Assembly (NCBI RefSeq): GCF_013377785.1 | Contig: NZ_JABXWT010000001.1 | Span: 248,001 to 312,000, forward strand | Direction: 5' to 3' | DNA length: 64,000 nt | DNA from: Ruegeria haliotis | GTDB lineage: Bacteria; Pseudomonadota; Alphaproteobacteria; Rhodobacterales; Rhodobacteraceae | Part shown: positions 55,657-63,942 of the stretch, piece by piece | Layout of the letters: each line of letters begins with the position of its first letter | Numbering within the stretch: position 1 is the first letter of the stretch | Position numbers and translations under genes: made by a program | The notes under the pieces: model-generated | What the model was told of the DNA's origin: nothing | The model's database searches: none | Seen by the model: the letters and a program-made list of their open reading frames with translations, nothing else

Positions 55657-55748
55657 GTACGATCTGGATTCCGGAGTTCCCTACTGATCCAATGGGACAG
55701 GTAAATGGTAAACGCATTGTTAACCGTACAAAAAAACACGCGGGTTCT

Positions 55749-56315
55749 TTATCTGTCCTGAAACGCCGCGGCCAGATGATCAGGCAGATCAAACTCGTTC
55801 AGAACCCGCGCCCGACCTTCAGCAGACATCTTACGCGCCGTTTTTTCTACAATGCGTTGGATCTTTTCCGCCGAGTGCTTCGCGGCAAAGGGTTGGAAAT
55901 ACCATTTGAGGAAAACAAAGCAGATCACGTCCTCAAGCGCTTGCACTTCGTCGTCGCGCTTGATGCCTTCTTTACGCAACATCCGTGCAGAAGCTTCGGT
56001 CTGTTCGGCGCCGTATCCGCCTTTAGTCATCAGCGATTTTACCACATCAGCGTGATGCACCGCCTGTGCCTTGCGCCAGGTCAGATAGCCCACGCGTCCG
56101 TCGGGGTATTCGCTGCGCGCCAGTTTCCAACGTTCCACATGTTGTCCGCGCGCCGCGATCTGCAATGCGTCCGAGGCATCCGGGAACAGGCGATCAAGCT
56201 CGACGCTCATGCGTTGACCATAAAGCAACGCCTCGGGCTGACCGTCTTCGATGTTGGGGTCTTGTGTGTTGGCCGCATCGATTGCGTCCAGAACCGCTTG
56301 CTTGCGCGCGCTCAT
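55749..56315 (-). CDS. DUF4202 family protein
   Basis: This 188-residue soluble, helical protein has the DUF4202 pattern: VLDAIDAANTQDPN at the start, LDRLFPDASDALQIAARGQHVERW, and YLTWRKAQAVHHADVV. The His residues in ARGQHVERW and VHHAD suggest a metal-dependent hydrolase fold of the HD type, but this is not established. I chose ATG 56315 since GGAG precedes it by six bases; an ATG four codons upstream is possible. Confidence 0.85.
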   Translation of the reverse strand: MSARKQAVLDAIDAANTQDPNIEDGQPEALLYGQRMSVELDRLFPDASDALQIAARGQHVERWKLARSEYPDGRVGYLTWRKAQAVHHADVVKSLMTKGGYGAEQTEASARMLRKEGIKRDDEVQALEDVICFVFLKWYFQPFAAKHSAEKIQRIVEKTARKMSAEGRARVLNEFDLPDHLAAAFQDR

Positions 56316-56423
56316 ATTCCGCTCCATTGGCTTGCTTGAACCGCGGCTTAAACGTGCGGTTCTATTGATCATTCCGTGCCATGATAGCGGTTTGGTGCAG
56401 CGGGCGCAGCAGCCAATTGCGTG

Positions 56424-56460
56424 GCAGCCGGGTCAGCGGGGGGTACTCTGACCCGGCTGC
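56424..56460. repeat. Perfect 13-bp inverted repeat
   Basis: GCAGCCGGGTCAG (56424-56436) and CTGACCCGGCTGC (56448-56460) form a perfect GC-rich stem with an 11-base loop. It sits 11 bp behind the stop of the 52-residue gene and before DUF4202, so it may act as a terminator or mRNA stabiliser. A TTTT run follows only on the plus strand. Confidence 0.75.
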
Positions 56461-56470
56461 AGCGGGCCTT

Positions 56471-56629
56471 TTACTTGCCCGGTTTAACCTGATCCTGCGT
56501 GACCGGCTCCGAGATAGGGGTCGGAAAGGTCAGCGTGCGCGTCAGGTTGCTTGTGTCGATGCCCATCGCCATGACCGGTGCGGCCATAATGGTGGCGGAC
56601 AGAATTGCGGCTGTGATGAACGTTTTCAT
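56471..56629 (-). CDS. 52-residue secreted peptide
   Basis: A short gene with GGAG seven bases before the ATG. The product begins MKTFITAAILSATIMAAPVM, a clear Sec signal peptide (cut after VMA), leaving about 31 residues with SNLTRTLTFPTPISEP and ending DQVKPGK. There are no cysteines. I know no family. It is preceded by two matching operator-like repeats, which supports that it is a regulated gene. Its stop is 11 bp from a long hairpin. Confidence 0.65.
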   Translation of the reverse strand: MKTFITAAILSATIMAAPVMAMGIDTSNLTRTLTFPTPISEPVTQDQVKPGK

Positions 56630-56665
56630 TTTTTATCTCCGGTTTTGTGCTGTAATACAAGATAA

Positions 56666-56687
56666 AAATGAACGGTTCAGTTCAGTT
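56666..56687 (-). promoter_or_regulatory. Operator-like inverted repeat, copy 1
   Basis: AAATGAAC-N6-GTTCAGTT (plus strand) is an imperfect 22-bp inverted repeat located 37 bp upstream of the 52-residue peptide gene. It matches copy 2 in half-site length, spacing (six bases) and core GAAC/GTT. This format is typical of TetR-type repressors. Confidence 0.6.
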
Positions 56688-56699
56688 TTTCAAGACGTG

Positions 56700-56721
56700 A
56701 AGTGAACCAATCAGTTTACTT
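56700..56721 (-). promoter_or_regulatory. Operator-like inverted repeat, copy 2
   Basis: AAGTGAAC-N6-GTTTACTT (plus strand) is a 22-bp inverted repeat with one mismatch, centred 34 bp from copy 1. Both lie upstream of the peptide gene; a TTGAAA hexamer between them on the minus strand could be a -35. Confidence 0.6.
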
Positions 56722-56736
56722 TTTTGCATACCGGCT

Positions 56737-56750
56737 ATTCAATATTGAAT
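56737..56750. repeat. Perfect 14-bp palindrome
   Basis: ATTCAATATTGAAT is a perfect palindrome about 110 bp upstream of gatC, near the two operator-like repeats but different in sequence. It may be a regulator site for gatCA or chance. Confidence 0.4.
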
Positions 56751-56857
56751 GGCAATTAGCGCGGTGGACTGGAATCTTGGACCAGCAGGGGCTCCAGCGG
56801 TCTTGCGACCGGTGCGACAGACAGGTAAATGCCCCATAACGTATATGAGGGAAGCCG

Positions 56858-57145
56858 ATGTCGATTGACCAAAGCACCGCCGCCAAAGTGGCCAAACTGG
56901 CCCGGATCAAGGTCGAGGATGACGCGCTGCCGGCGCTGGCATCCGAATTCAACACCATCCTTGGATTTATCGAGCAACTGAACGAAGTGGATGTCGAGGG
57001 CGTCGAGCCGATGGTGTCGGTCGAGCCGATGCGCCTGAAGCGCCGCGAAGATGTCGTCACCGACGGCAACCAGCAGGACAAGGTTCTGGCCAACGCCCCT
57101 GACGCGCGCGAGGGCTTTTTCGCAGTCCCCAAAGTGGTGGAGTAA
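56858..57145 (+). CDS. gatC: Glutamyl/aspartyl-tRNA amidotransferase subunit C
   Basis: The 95-residue subunit stabilises GatA and GatB in the complex that converts Glu-tRNA-Gln to Gln-tRNA-Gln (and Asp-tRNA-Asn). It shows the family start IDQSTAAKVAKLARI, FNTILGFIEQLNEVDVEGV and the C-terminal REGFFAVPKVVE. GAGGGAAG precedes the ATG. gatA follows after three bases; gatB is not in the window. Confidence 0.97.
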   Translation: MSIDQSTAAKVAKLARIKVEDDALPALASEFNTILGFIEQLNEVDVEGVEPMVSVEPMRLKRREDVVTDGNQQDKVLANAPDAREGFFAVPKVVE

Positions 57146-57148
57146 GAC

Positions 57149-58636
57149 ATGAGCGATCTGAACAAACTGGGTCTGGCCGAGGCCCGCGACGCGCTGCGCA
57201 AGGGTGACGTGACTTCGGTCGAGCTGACCGAGTCCTGCCTGAAGGCCATCGACGCCGCCGACGCGCTGAATGCCTTTGTCCACAAGACGCCTGAAATCGC
57301 GCTGGAACGCGCCAAGGCGGCGGACGCGCGTATCAAGGATGGAGACGCACCATCCATGTGCGGCTTGCCGATTGGCATCAAGGATCTGTTCTGCACCAAG
57401 GGCGTGCCTTCGCAGGCGGCGTCCAAGATTCTGGAAGGGTTCAAGCCCGAATACGAATCCACGGTTTCACAGCAGCTGGCTGATGCGGGCGCGGTGATGC
57501 TGGGCAAGTTGAACATGGATGAATTCGCCATGGGCTCGTCCAATGAAACATCCATTTATGGCAACGCTGTCAGCCCGTGGCGGCGTGGCAATGACGATGC
57601 ACAGCTGACACCGGGTGGGTCGTCCGGCGGCTCGGCTTCTGCTGTGTCGGCTGATCTGTGCCTGGCAGCAACCGGTACCGATACCGGTGGGTCAATTCGC
57701 CAACCCGCTGCGTTTGTTGGCATTACCGGTATCAAGCCCACCTACGGACGTTGCTCGCGCTGGGGTATCGTTGCATTCGCCTCGTCGTTGGATCAGGCCG
57801 GACCGATGACCAAGAACGTGCGCGATGCGGCAATCATGCTGGAAACCATGTGCGGCCATGATCCCAAGGATTCGACCAGCACCGAACTGGCTGTACCGAA
57901 TTTCGAGGCGATGTTGACCGGCGACATCAAGGGCAAGAAGATCGGTATCCCCAAGGAATACCGTATGGACGGTATGTCCGCCGAGATCGAAAAACTCTGG
58001 ACCGACGGGGCCGCGATGCTAAAGGATGCAGGGGCCGAGATCGTCGACATCTCTTTGCCTCACACCAAATACGCATTGCCTGCGTACTATGTGATCGCAC
58101 CGGCCGAGGCGTCCTCGAACCTCGCACGCTATGACGGCGTTCGCTATGGTCGTCGGGCGACTTTAGCACAGGGTGACGGCATCACTGAGATGTACGAAAA
58201 AACGCGCGCCGAAGGGTTCGGCCACGAGGTTCAGCGCCGCGTGATGATCGGCACTTATGTACTGTCGGCAGGCTTCTACGATGCTTACTACAACCGGGCG
58301 CGCCGTGTTCGAACCCTGATCAAGAAAGACTTCGAGGATGTGTTTGCCGCAGGGATCGACGCGATCCTGACCCCGGCAACGCCGTCCGCCTCGTTTGGTC
58401 TGGGTGAAATGACCGAGGCCGATCCGGTTCAAATGTACCTGAATGATGTCTTCACGGTCACGGTGAACCTGGCAGGGCTGCCCGGCATTTCCGTACCTGC
58501 TGGTCTGGACAAACAGGGCCTGCCTTTGGGTCTGCAGCTGATCGGACGGCCTTGGGACGAGGGCGATCTGCTCAACACCGCTTATGCGCTGGAGAACGCG
58601 GCCGGATTTGTGGCCAAGCCCGGGAAATGGTGGTAA
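57149..58636 (+). CDS. gatA: Glutamyl/aspartyl-tRNA amidotransferase subunit A
   Basis: The 495-residue amidase subunit releases ammonia from glutamine for the transamidation. The catalytic triad is visible: Lys in LPIGIKDLF, cis-Ser in [10 protein letters not shown] and nucleophile Ser in [11 protein letters not shown]. Length matches GatA. It is co-transcribed with gatC. Confidence 0.97.
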   Translation: MSDLNKLGLAEARDALRKGDVTSVELTESCLKAIDAADALNAFVHKTPEIALERAKAADARIKDGDAPSMCGLPIGIKDLFCTKGVPSQAASKILEGFKPEYESTVSQQLADAGAVMLGKLNMDEFAMGSSNETSIYGNAVSPWRRGNDDAQLTPGGSSGGSASAVSADLCLAATGTDTGGSIRQPAAFVGITGIKPTYGRCSRWGIVAFASSLDQAGPMTKNVRDAAIMLETMCGHDPKDSTSTELAVPNFEAMLTGDIKGKKIGIPKEYRMDGMSAEIEKLWTDGAAMLKDAGAEIVDISLPHTKYALPAYYVIAPAEASSNLARYDGVRYGRRATLAQGDGITEMYEKTRAEGFGHEVQRRVMIGTYVLSAGFYDAYYNRARRVRTLIKKDFEDVFAAGIDAILTPATPSASFGLGEMTEADPVQMYLNDVFTVTVNLAGLPGISVPAGLDKQGLPLGLQLIGRPWDEGDLLNTAYALENAAGFVAKPGKWW

Positions 58637-58674
58637 GCCTCAGGCTGCCAGAACAACAGATACGGAGCCGCAGT

Positions 58675-59388
58675 ATGCGCTTTTTGCTTCTGATCCCGAC
58701 CATCGCACTTGTGGCCGCGTGTGACACGGTCGCACCGGTCGAGGGCACGGGGTTCAACACGCCGCAATACCAGGCGCAGCGTGAGGCGCAGTTGGCCGGG
58801 CAGGGGGTCGCGGGCAATCCGTTGCTTGCGCCTGTCGACGTCTCGCAGGAAACACTTGGAAATCCGGGTGCGGTGTCGGCATTCCCAACCGCGACCGGGG
58901 CAAACGCTGACATCGCCAATCAGGCGGCGGCAGCCTTGGCGGGGACGCCGGGACAGGAAACGGCGGCTCCGACATCGATACCGGTCGCAGGCAACACAGG
59001 TATTTCCGACGAACAGGACTTCGCTGCTGTCTCTGGCCGCCGCACTATCGAATCCGATGCAGCTCTGATCCAACAGAACCGTCAAACCTATGAGGTTGTG
59101 GCCCCGACCGCCGTGCCTGAACGAGGTAGCGATGGGCAGCCCAACATCGTGCAATACGCGATCAGTACGTCGAACCCGGTTGGAACCCAGCTGTATAGTC
59201 GGGCAGGGTTCAACTTACAGGCCAAGGCGCAGCGCAACTGCGCCCAGTTCCCGTCTTCAGATCAGGCGCAGATTGAGTTTCTGTCCAACGGCGGCCCGCA
59301 GCGTGATCGCAAGGGGCTGGACCCCGATGGTGATGGGTATGCCTGCAGCTGGGATCCCAGCCCGTTCCGCAGTGCCGTCAACAACTGA
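58675..59388 (+). CDS. Excalibur-domain lipoprotein
   Basis: The 237-residue lipoprotein (signal ending ALVAAC, Cys16) has a long low-complexity, Ala/Thr/Gln-rich middle part and a C-terminal Excalibur calcium-binding-like motif, LDPDGDGYACSWDPSPFR, with a further Cys in RNCAQF that probably makes a disulfide with YAC. The role is unknown. It is followed by an amidase gene overlapping by 17 bp, so both may act on the cell wall. Confidence 0.85.
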   Translation: MRFLLLIPTIALVAACDTVAPVEGTGFNTPQYQAQREAQLAGQGVAGNPLLAPVDVSQETLGNPGAVSAFPTATGANADIANQAAAALAGTPGQETAAPTSIPVAGNTGISDEQDFAAVSGRRTIESDAALIQQNRQTYEVVAPTAVPERGSDGQPNIVQYAISTSNPVGTQLYSRAGFNLQAKAQRNCAQFPSSDQAQIEFLSNGGPQRDRKGLDPDGDGYACSWDPSPFRSAVNN

Positions 59389-60058
59389 TCCGCTGACGCC
59401 GATCTGGCACCCATCGCCCAATTTCGGCCCGCGCAGAGATGGGTTGAAGCCGTCACTCATTGTGCTGCACTACACCGCCATGAGCAGCGCCGTTGAGGCG
59501 GTGGAGCGTCTTTGTGATCCTGAAGTTGAAGTTTCTGCCCACTATTTGATTGGTGCAAACGGTACGCTTTGGCAGATGGTAAAGGAACAAGAGCGTGCCT
59601 GGCATGCCGGGGCCGGAGAGTGGCACAGCAAGGATGACATCAACTCGCGTTCTATCGGCATCGAGCTGGACAACCGGGGTGATCATCCCTTCTCGGCACG
59701 GCAGATGACAGTTTTGGAAACGCTGCTGAAAGAGATTATGGTACGCTGGTCAATGCAGCCATCGAGTGTCATCGGTCATTCTGATATGGCCCCCGGCCGA
59801 AAATCTGATCCCGGTCCGCGCTTTGACTGGCAGAGACTCGAGCGTCAGGGATTGGCTTCCCGTCGCGGACATGGTGAAGGCCCGCAAGATGCGCCGAACG
59901 ACATATTCCGTGCTTTGGCGCGGGACGCCGGTTTCAGTGCCAATGTCGACGATGACACACTGCTCACCGCCGTCCGTCTTCGGTTTCGCCCGTGGGGAAA
60001 AGGCCCGCTGGAGCCCGCAGACTTTACTCCGCTCGGGCACACCGCCCCCTGGACCTGA
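59372..60058 (+). CDS. N-acetylmuramoyl-L-alanine amidase (AmpD-like)
   Basis: The 228-residue amidase_2 protein cleaves the muramyl-peptide bond. It has SLIVLHYTAMSSAV with the first zinc His, ISAHYLI-type (VSAHYLIGANG), RSIGIELDN with catalytic Glu and VIGHSDMAPGRKSDPG with zinc His and Asp. There is no signal peptide, so it is cytosolic like AmpD and recycles anhydro-muropeptides. The GTG at 59372 was chosen since it overlaps the upstream gene and fits the family start. Confidence 0.9.
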   Translation: MPSTTDPLTPIWHPSPNFGPRRDGLKPSLIVLHYTAMSSAVEAVERLCDPEVEVSAHYLIGANGTLWQMVKEQERAWHAGAGEWHSKDDINSRSIGIELDNRGDHPFSARQMTVLETLLKEIMVRWSMQPSSVIGHSDMAPGRKSDPGPRFDWQRLERQGLASRRGHGEGPQDAPNDIFRALARDAGFSANVDDDTLLTAVRLRFRPWGKGPLEPADFTPLGHTAPWT

Positions 60059-60180
60059 TCCACTGCTTCATCTGGCTCAAAATACCTCGGGGTTGAATTG
60101 GCCGCAGGCCAAGAAGGGGCTGGCCCCTTCACGCCCTTTCCGCACTTGACGCCCATGGCCACACACCCTACCCACGACCT

Positions 60181-60580
60181 CGCGCGGAGGGCCGGATGGC
60201 CGCTGGGGTTTACGCCCGAGAGGAAAGTCCGGACTCCACAAGACAACGGTGCCGGGTAACGCCCGGGCGGGGAAACCCGACGGAAAGCGCCACAGAAATC
60301 AGACCGCCCCGGGCTTCGGTCCGAGGTAAGGGTGAAACGGTGGGGTAAGAGCCCACCGCGCCGCTGGCAACAGTGGTGGCACGGCAAGCCCCACCGGGAG
60401 CAATGCCAAATAGGGTCCCCGCGCGGGCAGGTCGGCGTCAGCCGATACCACCGCTAAGCACGTCTTGGCCGAGAGGGACCGGGTTGGCAGCTTGAGCCGC
60501 GCAGCAATGCGCGGCCTAGAGGAATGGTCATCGAAGGGGGCAACCCCGGAACAAGATCCGGCTTACAGGCCCTCCGCGCG
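60181..60580 (+). ncRNA. rnpB: RNase P RNA, class A
   Basis: The 400-nt ribozyme cuts the 5' leader of tRNA precursors. Its ends pair as P1 (CGCGCGGAGGGCC at 60181-60193 with GGCCCTCCGCGCG at 60568-60580). The conserved blocks are present in order: GAGGAAAGTCCGGACTCC, GGTAAGGGTGAAACGGTG, AAGAGCCCACCGCGC, CCAAATAGGG and ACAAGATCCGGCTTACAGG. Ends are placed at the P1 stem and may differ by a few bases. Confidence 0.95.
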
Positions 60581-60743
60581 TTTACACTCGGCCATCTGGT
60601 GGCGCATAAGCTCCGGTCAGTTGGGCAGTTCTTTCGGTGATGGACATGAACTCATCCGCTGTCCAGGCACGGACCATTTCAACCTTGGACACCGCGTCCG
60701 AACAAGCCCACCAAAAGACGGGCGCATAATCATAGCTGCCGAA

Positions 60744-60779
60744 ACAAAAAAGGCCCCCGCCGTTGCCGGTGGAGGCCTT
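60744..60779 (-). terminator. Terminator of the downstream lipoprotein gene
   Basis: On the minus strand, GGCCTCCACCG pairs with CGGCGGGGGCC around a four-base loop, followed by TTTTTTG, 20 bp after the stop codon at 60800. Confidence 0.85.
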
Positions 60780-60799
60780 CTTGGAAAGTGGGCAGAATA

Positions 60800-61306
60800 T
60801 TAGCTGCAGTTCAACGGAACCGCAAAGCCCGAGCTGCGTTCAGACGTACCCTTGCGGAACACATCACCGGCTGGCAGGCATCCGGTAAATTGCTCAGTCT
60901 CACTGCCGAAGCTTGCTCCGATTGAGTTATCAACCCTCACGCTATTGGTCGAAGTGCGCAACACGCCGAACAGGGTGCCGTTAACACTCACGGTGCTGAG
61001 AAACAGGTTTGTGTCGCTACCTGACAATTTAACAGCGTTGGCATCTGTACGCCCGCCATTATCGATGGCCACGCTTGCCACTTTGGACGGATCAACCTGG
61101 TCTGACAGAATCGAAACCGTAGGCAGTTCTGCCAGTTCCGCAGGAACGTTTGTTGCAGGCGGGACAAAGGCTACGGTTCCCGGGACATCCGAGACCGTGC
61201 GCGGCTCGCCATCGATTCCGGTAAACCCGACACCCTGGCGATTAAACGGGTCTTCACAGGCCGACAGAGTCAGGACGGCGATTGTGGACAACAAGATTTT
61301 TTTCAT
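60800..61306 (-). CDS. Hypothetical lipoprotein
   Basis: The 168-residue protein has a lipoprotein signal (MKKILLSTIAVLTLSAC). The mature part starts EDPFNRQGVGFTGIDGEP and ends with a Cys pair (FTGCLPAGD and VPLNCS) that may form a disulfide. The sequence is Ser/Thr/Val-rich and looks like a beta fold. I do not recognise the family. An in-frame ATG four codons upstream is possible. A good terminator follows. Confidence 0.78.
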   Translation of the reverse strand: MKKILLSTIAVLTLSACEDPFNRQGVGFTGIDGEPRTVSDVPGTVAFVPPATNVPAELAELPTVSILSDQVDPSKVASVAIDNGGRTDANAVKLSGSDTNLFLSTVSVNGTLFGVLRTSTNSVRVDNSIGASFGSETEQFTGCLPAGDVFRKGTSERSSGFAVPLNCS

Positions 61307-61470
61307 GGCGGTCAACATTTTGTGGCGGTTTGCTCAACCGTACTTGCAGGCTGACGTAAAAAGCAAGCCGCAGGTGAATCGATTGGCCGCGATGCTGATG
61401 CGTCACTGCAACGGCCCAACTGGCGGACGATGTCAGCCAATGCCTCGCTTCCACATTACAATCGCAATGA

Positions 61471-61500
61471 AAAAGGGCTCTGCCAAAGCAGAACCCTTTA
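61471..61500 (-). terminator. Terminator of rpmG
   Basis: On the minus strand AAAGGGTTCTGC pairs with GCAGAGCCCTTT, followed by a T run, about 24 bp behind the rpmG stop. Confidence 0.85.
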
Positions 61501-61523
61501 AAAAGTCCAATTGGAATGGCAGA

Positions 61524-61691
61524 TTACTTAATCTTGCCTTCCTTGTACTCGACATGTTTACGAACAACCGGGTCGTATTTACGAACGGTCATTTTCTCGG
61601 TCATGGTGCGAGCGTTTTTCTTGGTCACGTAGAAGTGGCCCGTGCCCGCGGTCGAGTTCAGACGGATCTTGATTGTCGTCGGCTTCGCCAT
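61524..61691 (-). CDS. rpmG: 50S ribosomal protein L33
   Basis: The 55-residue ribosomal protein begins [20 protein letters not shown] and has [14 protein letters not shown] and the C-terminal VEYKEGKIK, matching L33 of alpha-proteobacteria. There are no cysteine pairs, so it is the zinc-independent form. The ATG at 61691 follows the purine-rich ribosome site AGGAGATAAC. Confidence 0.97.
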   Translation of the reverse strand: MAKPTTIKIRLNSTAGTGHFYVTKKNARTMTEKMTVRKYDPVVRKHVEYKEGKIK

Positions 61692-62464
61692 GGTTATCTC
61701 CTGCGTCCGAAAAGGCAGGGGCCTTTCGGTTGAATTCCTATGAGCGTGCGCTTTTACCCGGTCGCACGCCCGAGTCAACCTGAATCGGTCGTTCCACCTC
61801 ACAATTCCTGCACCGTTGGCAATCACAGGTAATCGGGGTCTCGTTTAACCCATTCGGCCGGCTTTTCGTCGCACGTGACCAACTAACCAGCCATTTGGAA
61901 AGTGGGGCGCTCCGACTGACCTTCAAGCCAATTTTGAGAACGGGTCTGATTGCCGGGAACAAGCCCGAGTTAAAATCTCACATAACAATGTGTCTTGAAC
62001 GGCATTTGAAACGGCAACACGCTACCAACTCGGTTCATTTTCACCTGGGCACGAGCACGAGATCAGAACCTTATTGCAGCGCGAAACGAGAACCCTGTTC
62101 TTAGCATACTTGCCTCAATGCTTGACCTGACCGACAGGTTCGAAGACTGATTGAGCAGAAATTTGGCAGGACAACCCGCAAAGAGTTACGACTGCGATGC
62201 CGATCCGGTCAAGGTACGGCAGGTTGTCCGCAGTCTTTTGGCGGACTGGTCCACAGTAAGGTCCCTGGTCGAAAGATATGGCGATCGGTCCGTTGGTATC
62301 CTGCAACCTCACGCCTACGAATTTGGAGTACGCACCCATTCCTGATACTGTGCCGCCGTTCCATCAATTCAAGAAGCCAACTTCAGGCTCGACCAGTGAG
62401 GCACCAGAAACGGGCAACGTGCTCTGACAGCAGAGTTTTTAGACACGATATTTTGGGGGCTATC
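61692..62464. other. Gene-poor stretch between rpmG and the DUF1326 gene
   Basis: About 770 bp without a convincing gene. Three short open frames (61895-62104 and 62151-62345 on plus, 62115-62339 on minus) lack ribosome sites and known motifs. The left end has the likely rpmG promoter. The remainder may hold degraded sequence, but I could not recognise a parent. Confidence 0.5.
61751..61778 (-). promoter_or_regulatory. Possible rpmG promoter
   Basis: On the minus strand a -35-like TTGACT (61773-61778) and a -10-like TAAAAG (61751-61756) are separated by 16 bp, some 60 bp before the rpmG start. Confidence 0.4.
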
Positions 62465-63100
62465 ATGACAGATTGGATTATTCAGGGTGAAGAATTGGCC
62501 AATTGCAATTGCAACTACGGGTGCCCTTGCCAGTTCAGTGTTCTTCCGACCCATGGAAACTGCGAGGCCGTCGTTGTTTTCAGTATCGACAGTGGCCAAT
62601 ACGGCGACACAGATCTGGCGGGCCTGAAAGCTGCAGGTGTGTACTATTGGCCGGGGCCTATTCACGAGGGCAATGGTCAGATGCAACTGATCATCGATGA
62701 CAAAGCCAATGCCGATCAACGCGCCGCCCTGCAAGCGATCATGACCGGCGAGGACACCGACGAAATGGCAACCATGTGGTACGTCTACAGCGCGATGTCC
62801 CCCACAAAACACGAGACATTGTTCATTCCGATTGAACTGAATTGGAACCGCGAAGAAAGAACTGGATTCGCAAAGGTGCCCGGAGTGTTCGATGTTGAGG
62901 TCAGACCGATCCCCCATATCGTCTCGGGCGCACCTCACAGAGCCTCGATACAGCTGCCAAACGGGTTTGAATACCGTCACGCTGAATCCGCCTCGGGGTC
63001 GGCCAAAACCAATGGCGGCGCAATCACCCTGTCGTTTGATGCCACGCATGCGCATCTGGCGCACCTGAACATATCGGGTCATGGCGTTTTGGGCGCTTGA
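62465..63100 (+). CDS. DUF1326 family protein
   Basis: The 211-residue soluble protein begins with WIIQGEELANCNCNYGCPCQ, a Cys-rich motif typical of DUF1326, and contains a His-rich C-terminal part (ATHAHLAHLNISGHG). The cysteines may bind a metal. Function is unknown. ATG 62465 was chosen on family grounds. The next gene starts 11 bp later, and I recall DUF1326 and DUF2182 genes as frequent neighbours. Confidence 0.88.
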   Translation: MTDWIIQGEELANCNCNYGCPCQFSVLPTHGNCEAVVVFSIDSGQYGDTDLAGLKAAGVYYWPGPIHEGNGQMQLIIDDKANADQRAALQAIMTGEDTDEMATMWYVYSAMSPTKHETLFIPIELNWNREERTGFAKVPGVFDVEVRPIPHIVSGAPHRASIQLPNGFEYRHAESASGSAKTNGGAITLSFDATHAHLAHLNISGHGVLGA

Positions 63101-63111
63101 CCGAGGCTCAG

Positions 63112-63942
63112 ATGTCAAAAACATCCAACCTGCCTCGCGCAGGTGCGGTTGAGCGGATTCTACGAAAAGACAAGGTAATTGTTCTTGGCTGCGTGGTCCT
63201 GCTGGTCCTTGGGGCTGGTTGGTACACGATTGCCGGGATCGGCATGACGATGTCCGCGGTCGAAATGACCGGAATGGCCGGTCCAATCGGCGCCCCGATG
63301 CAGATGGGAGACCCGCCAAGTTGGAGCCTGTTTCACTGTGTCATGATCTTTTTCATGTGGTGGGTCATGATGATTGCCATGATGACACCCAGTGCCGCGC
63401 CCACCGTTCTTTTATTTTCGGCGATCAAGCGTGTGGGACCCGAGAAAGACAGAACAGCCCTGTTCAGCCTGTGTTTTCTGTTTGGTTACCTTATCGCCTG
63501 GGCGGCCTTCAGCCTTGCCGCAACCGGCGCGCAATGGGGGTTTGAGAAAATCGGGCTGTCGGATGGCCCGATGATGACGATCCGCTCAAGGATTTTCGCG
63601 GGCTTGGTCCTGATTGCAGCGGGTGCCTATCAACTCTCGGGCTTCAAGAACGCCTGCCTTCGACATTGTCAAAGCCCGGCACAGTTTCTGGCGGACCACA
63701 ACAGACCCGGATGGTCAGGTGCGCTTCGGACTGGCGCTTTGCACGGGTCCTACTGTCTTGGCTGCTGCTGGGCCTTGATGCTGTTGCTGTTTGTGGGTGG
63801 GATCATGAATCTCTATTGGATTGTCGCCGTCGCCGGGTACGTCGCGATTGAAAAGCTGATGCCAAGGGCACAGTGGCTTGTCCCGACCTCCGGTGCGGCA
63901 CTGATCGGCGCGGGCGTCTGGGTGATCGCAACCCTCTTTTAA
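63112..63942 (+). CDS. DUF2182 membrane protein
   Basis: The 276-residue membrane protein has about seven helices and the DUF2182 (predicted metal-binding integral membrane protein) pattern: FFMWWVMMIAMMTPSAAPTV, and the pairs KNACLRHCQSP and GSYCLGCCWALM with cysteines that could bind a metal. Met-rich stretches near residues 45-70 also fit metal handling. GAGG lies five bases before the ATG at 63112; a TTG start 15 bases upstream is also open. It is probably one unit with the DUF1326 gene. Confidence 0.85.
   Translation: MSKTSNLPRAGAVERILRKDKVIVLGCVVLLVLGAGWYTIAGIGMTMSAVEMTGMAGPIGAPMQMGDPPSWSLFHCVMIFFMWWVMMIAMMTPSAAPTVLLFSAIKRVGPEKDRTALFSLCFLFGYLIAWAAFSLAATGAQWGFEKIGLSDGPMMTIRSRIFAGLVLIAAGAYQLSGFKNACLRHCQSPAQFLADHNRPGWSGALRTGALHGSYCLGCCWALMLLLFVGGIMNLYWIVAVAGYVAIEKLMPRAQWLVPTSGAALIGAGVWVIATLF

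Noticed and set aside
56716..57555. A 279-codon minus-strand frame over gatC and the start of gatA
   Set aside because: gatC and gatA are certain on the plus strand, and the frame also runs into the operator-like region.
62115..62345. Overlapping open frames on both strands that might be transposon remnants
   Set aside because: No transposase motif, terminal repeat or target duplication could be seen.
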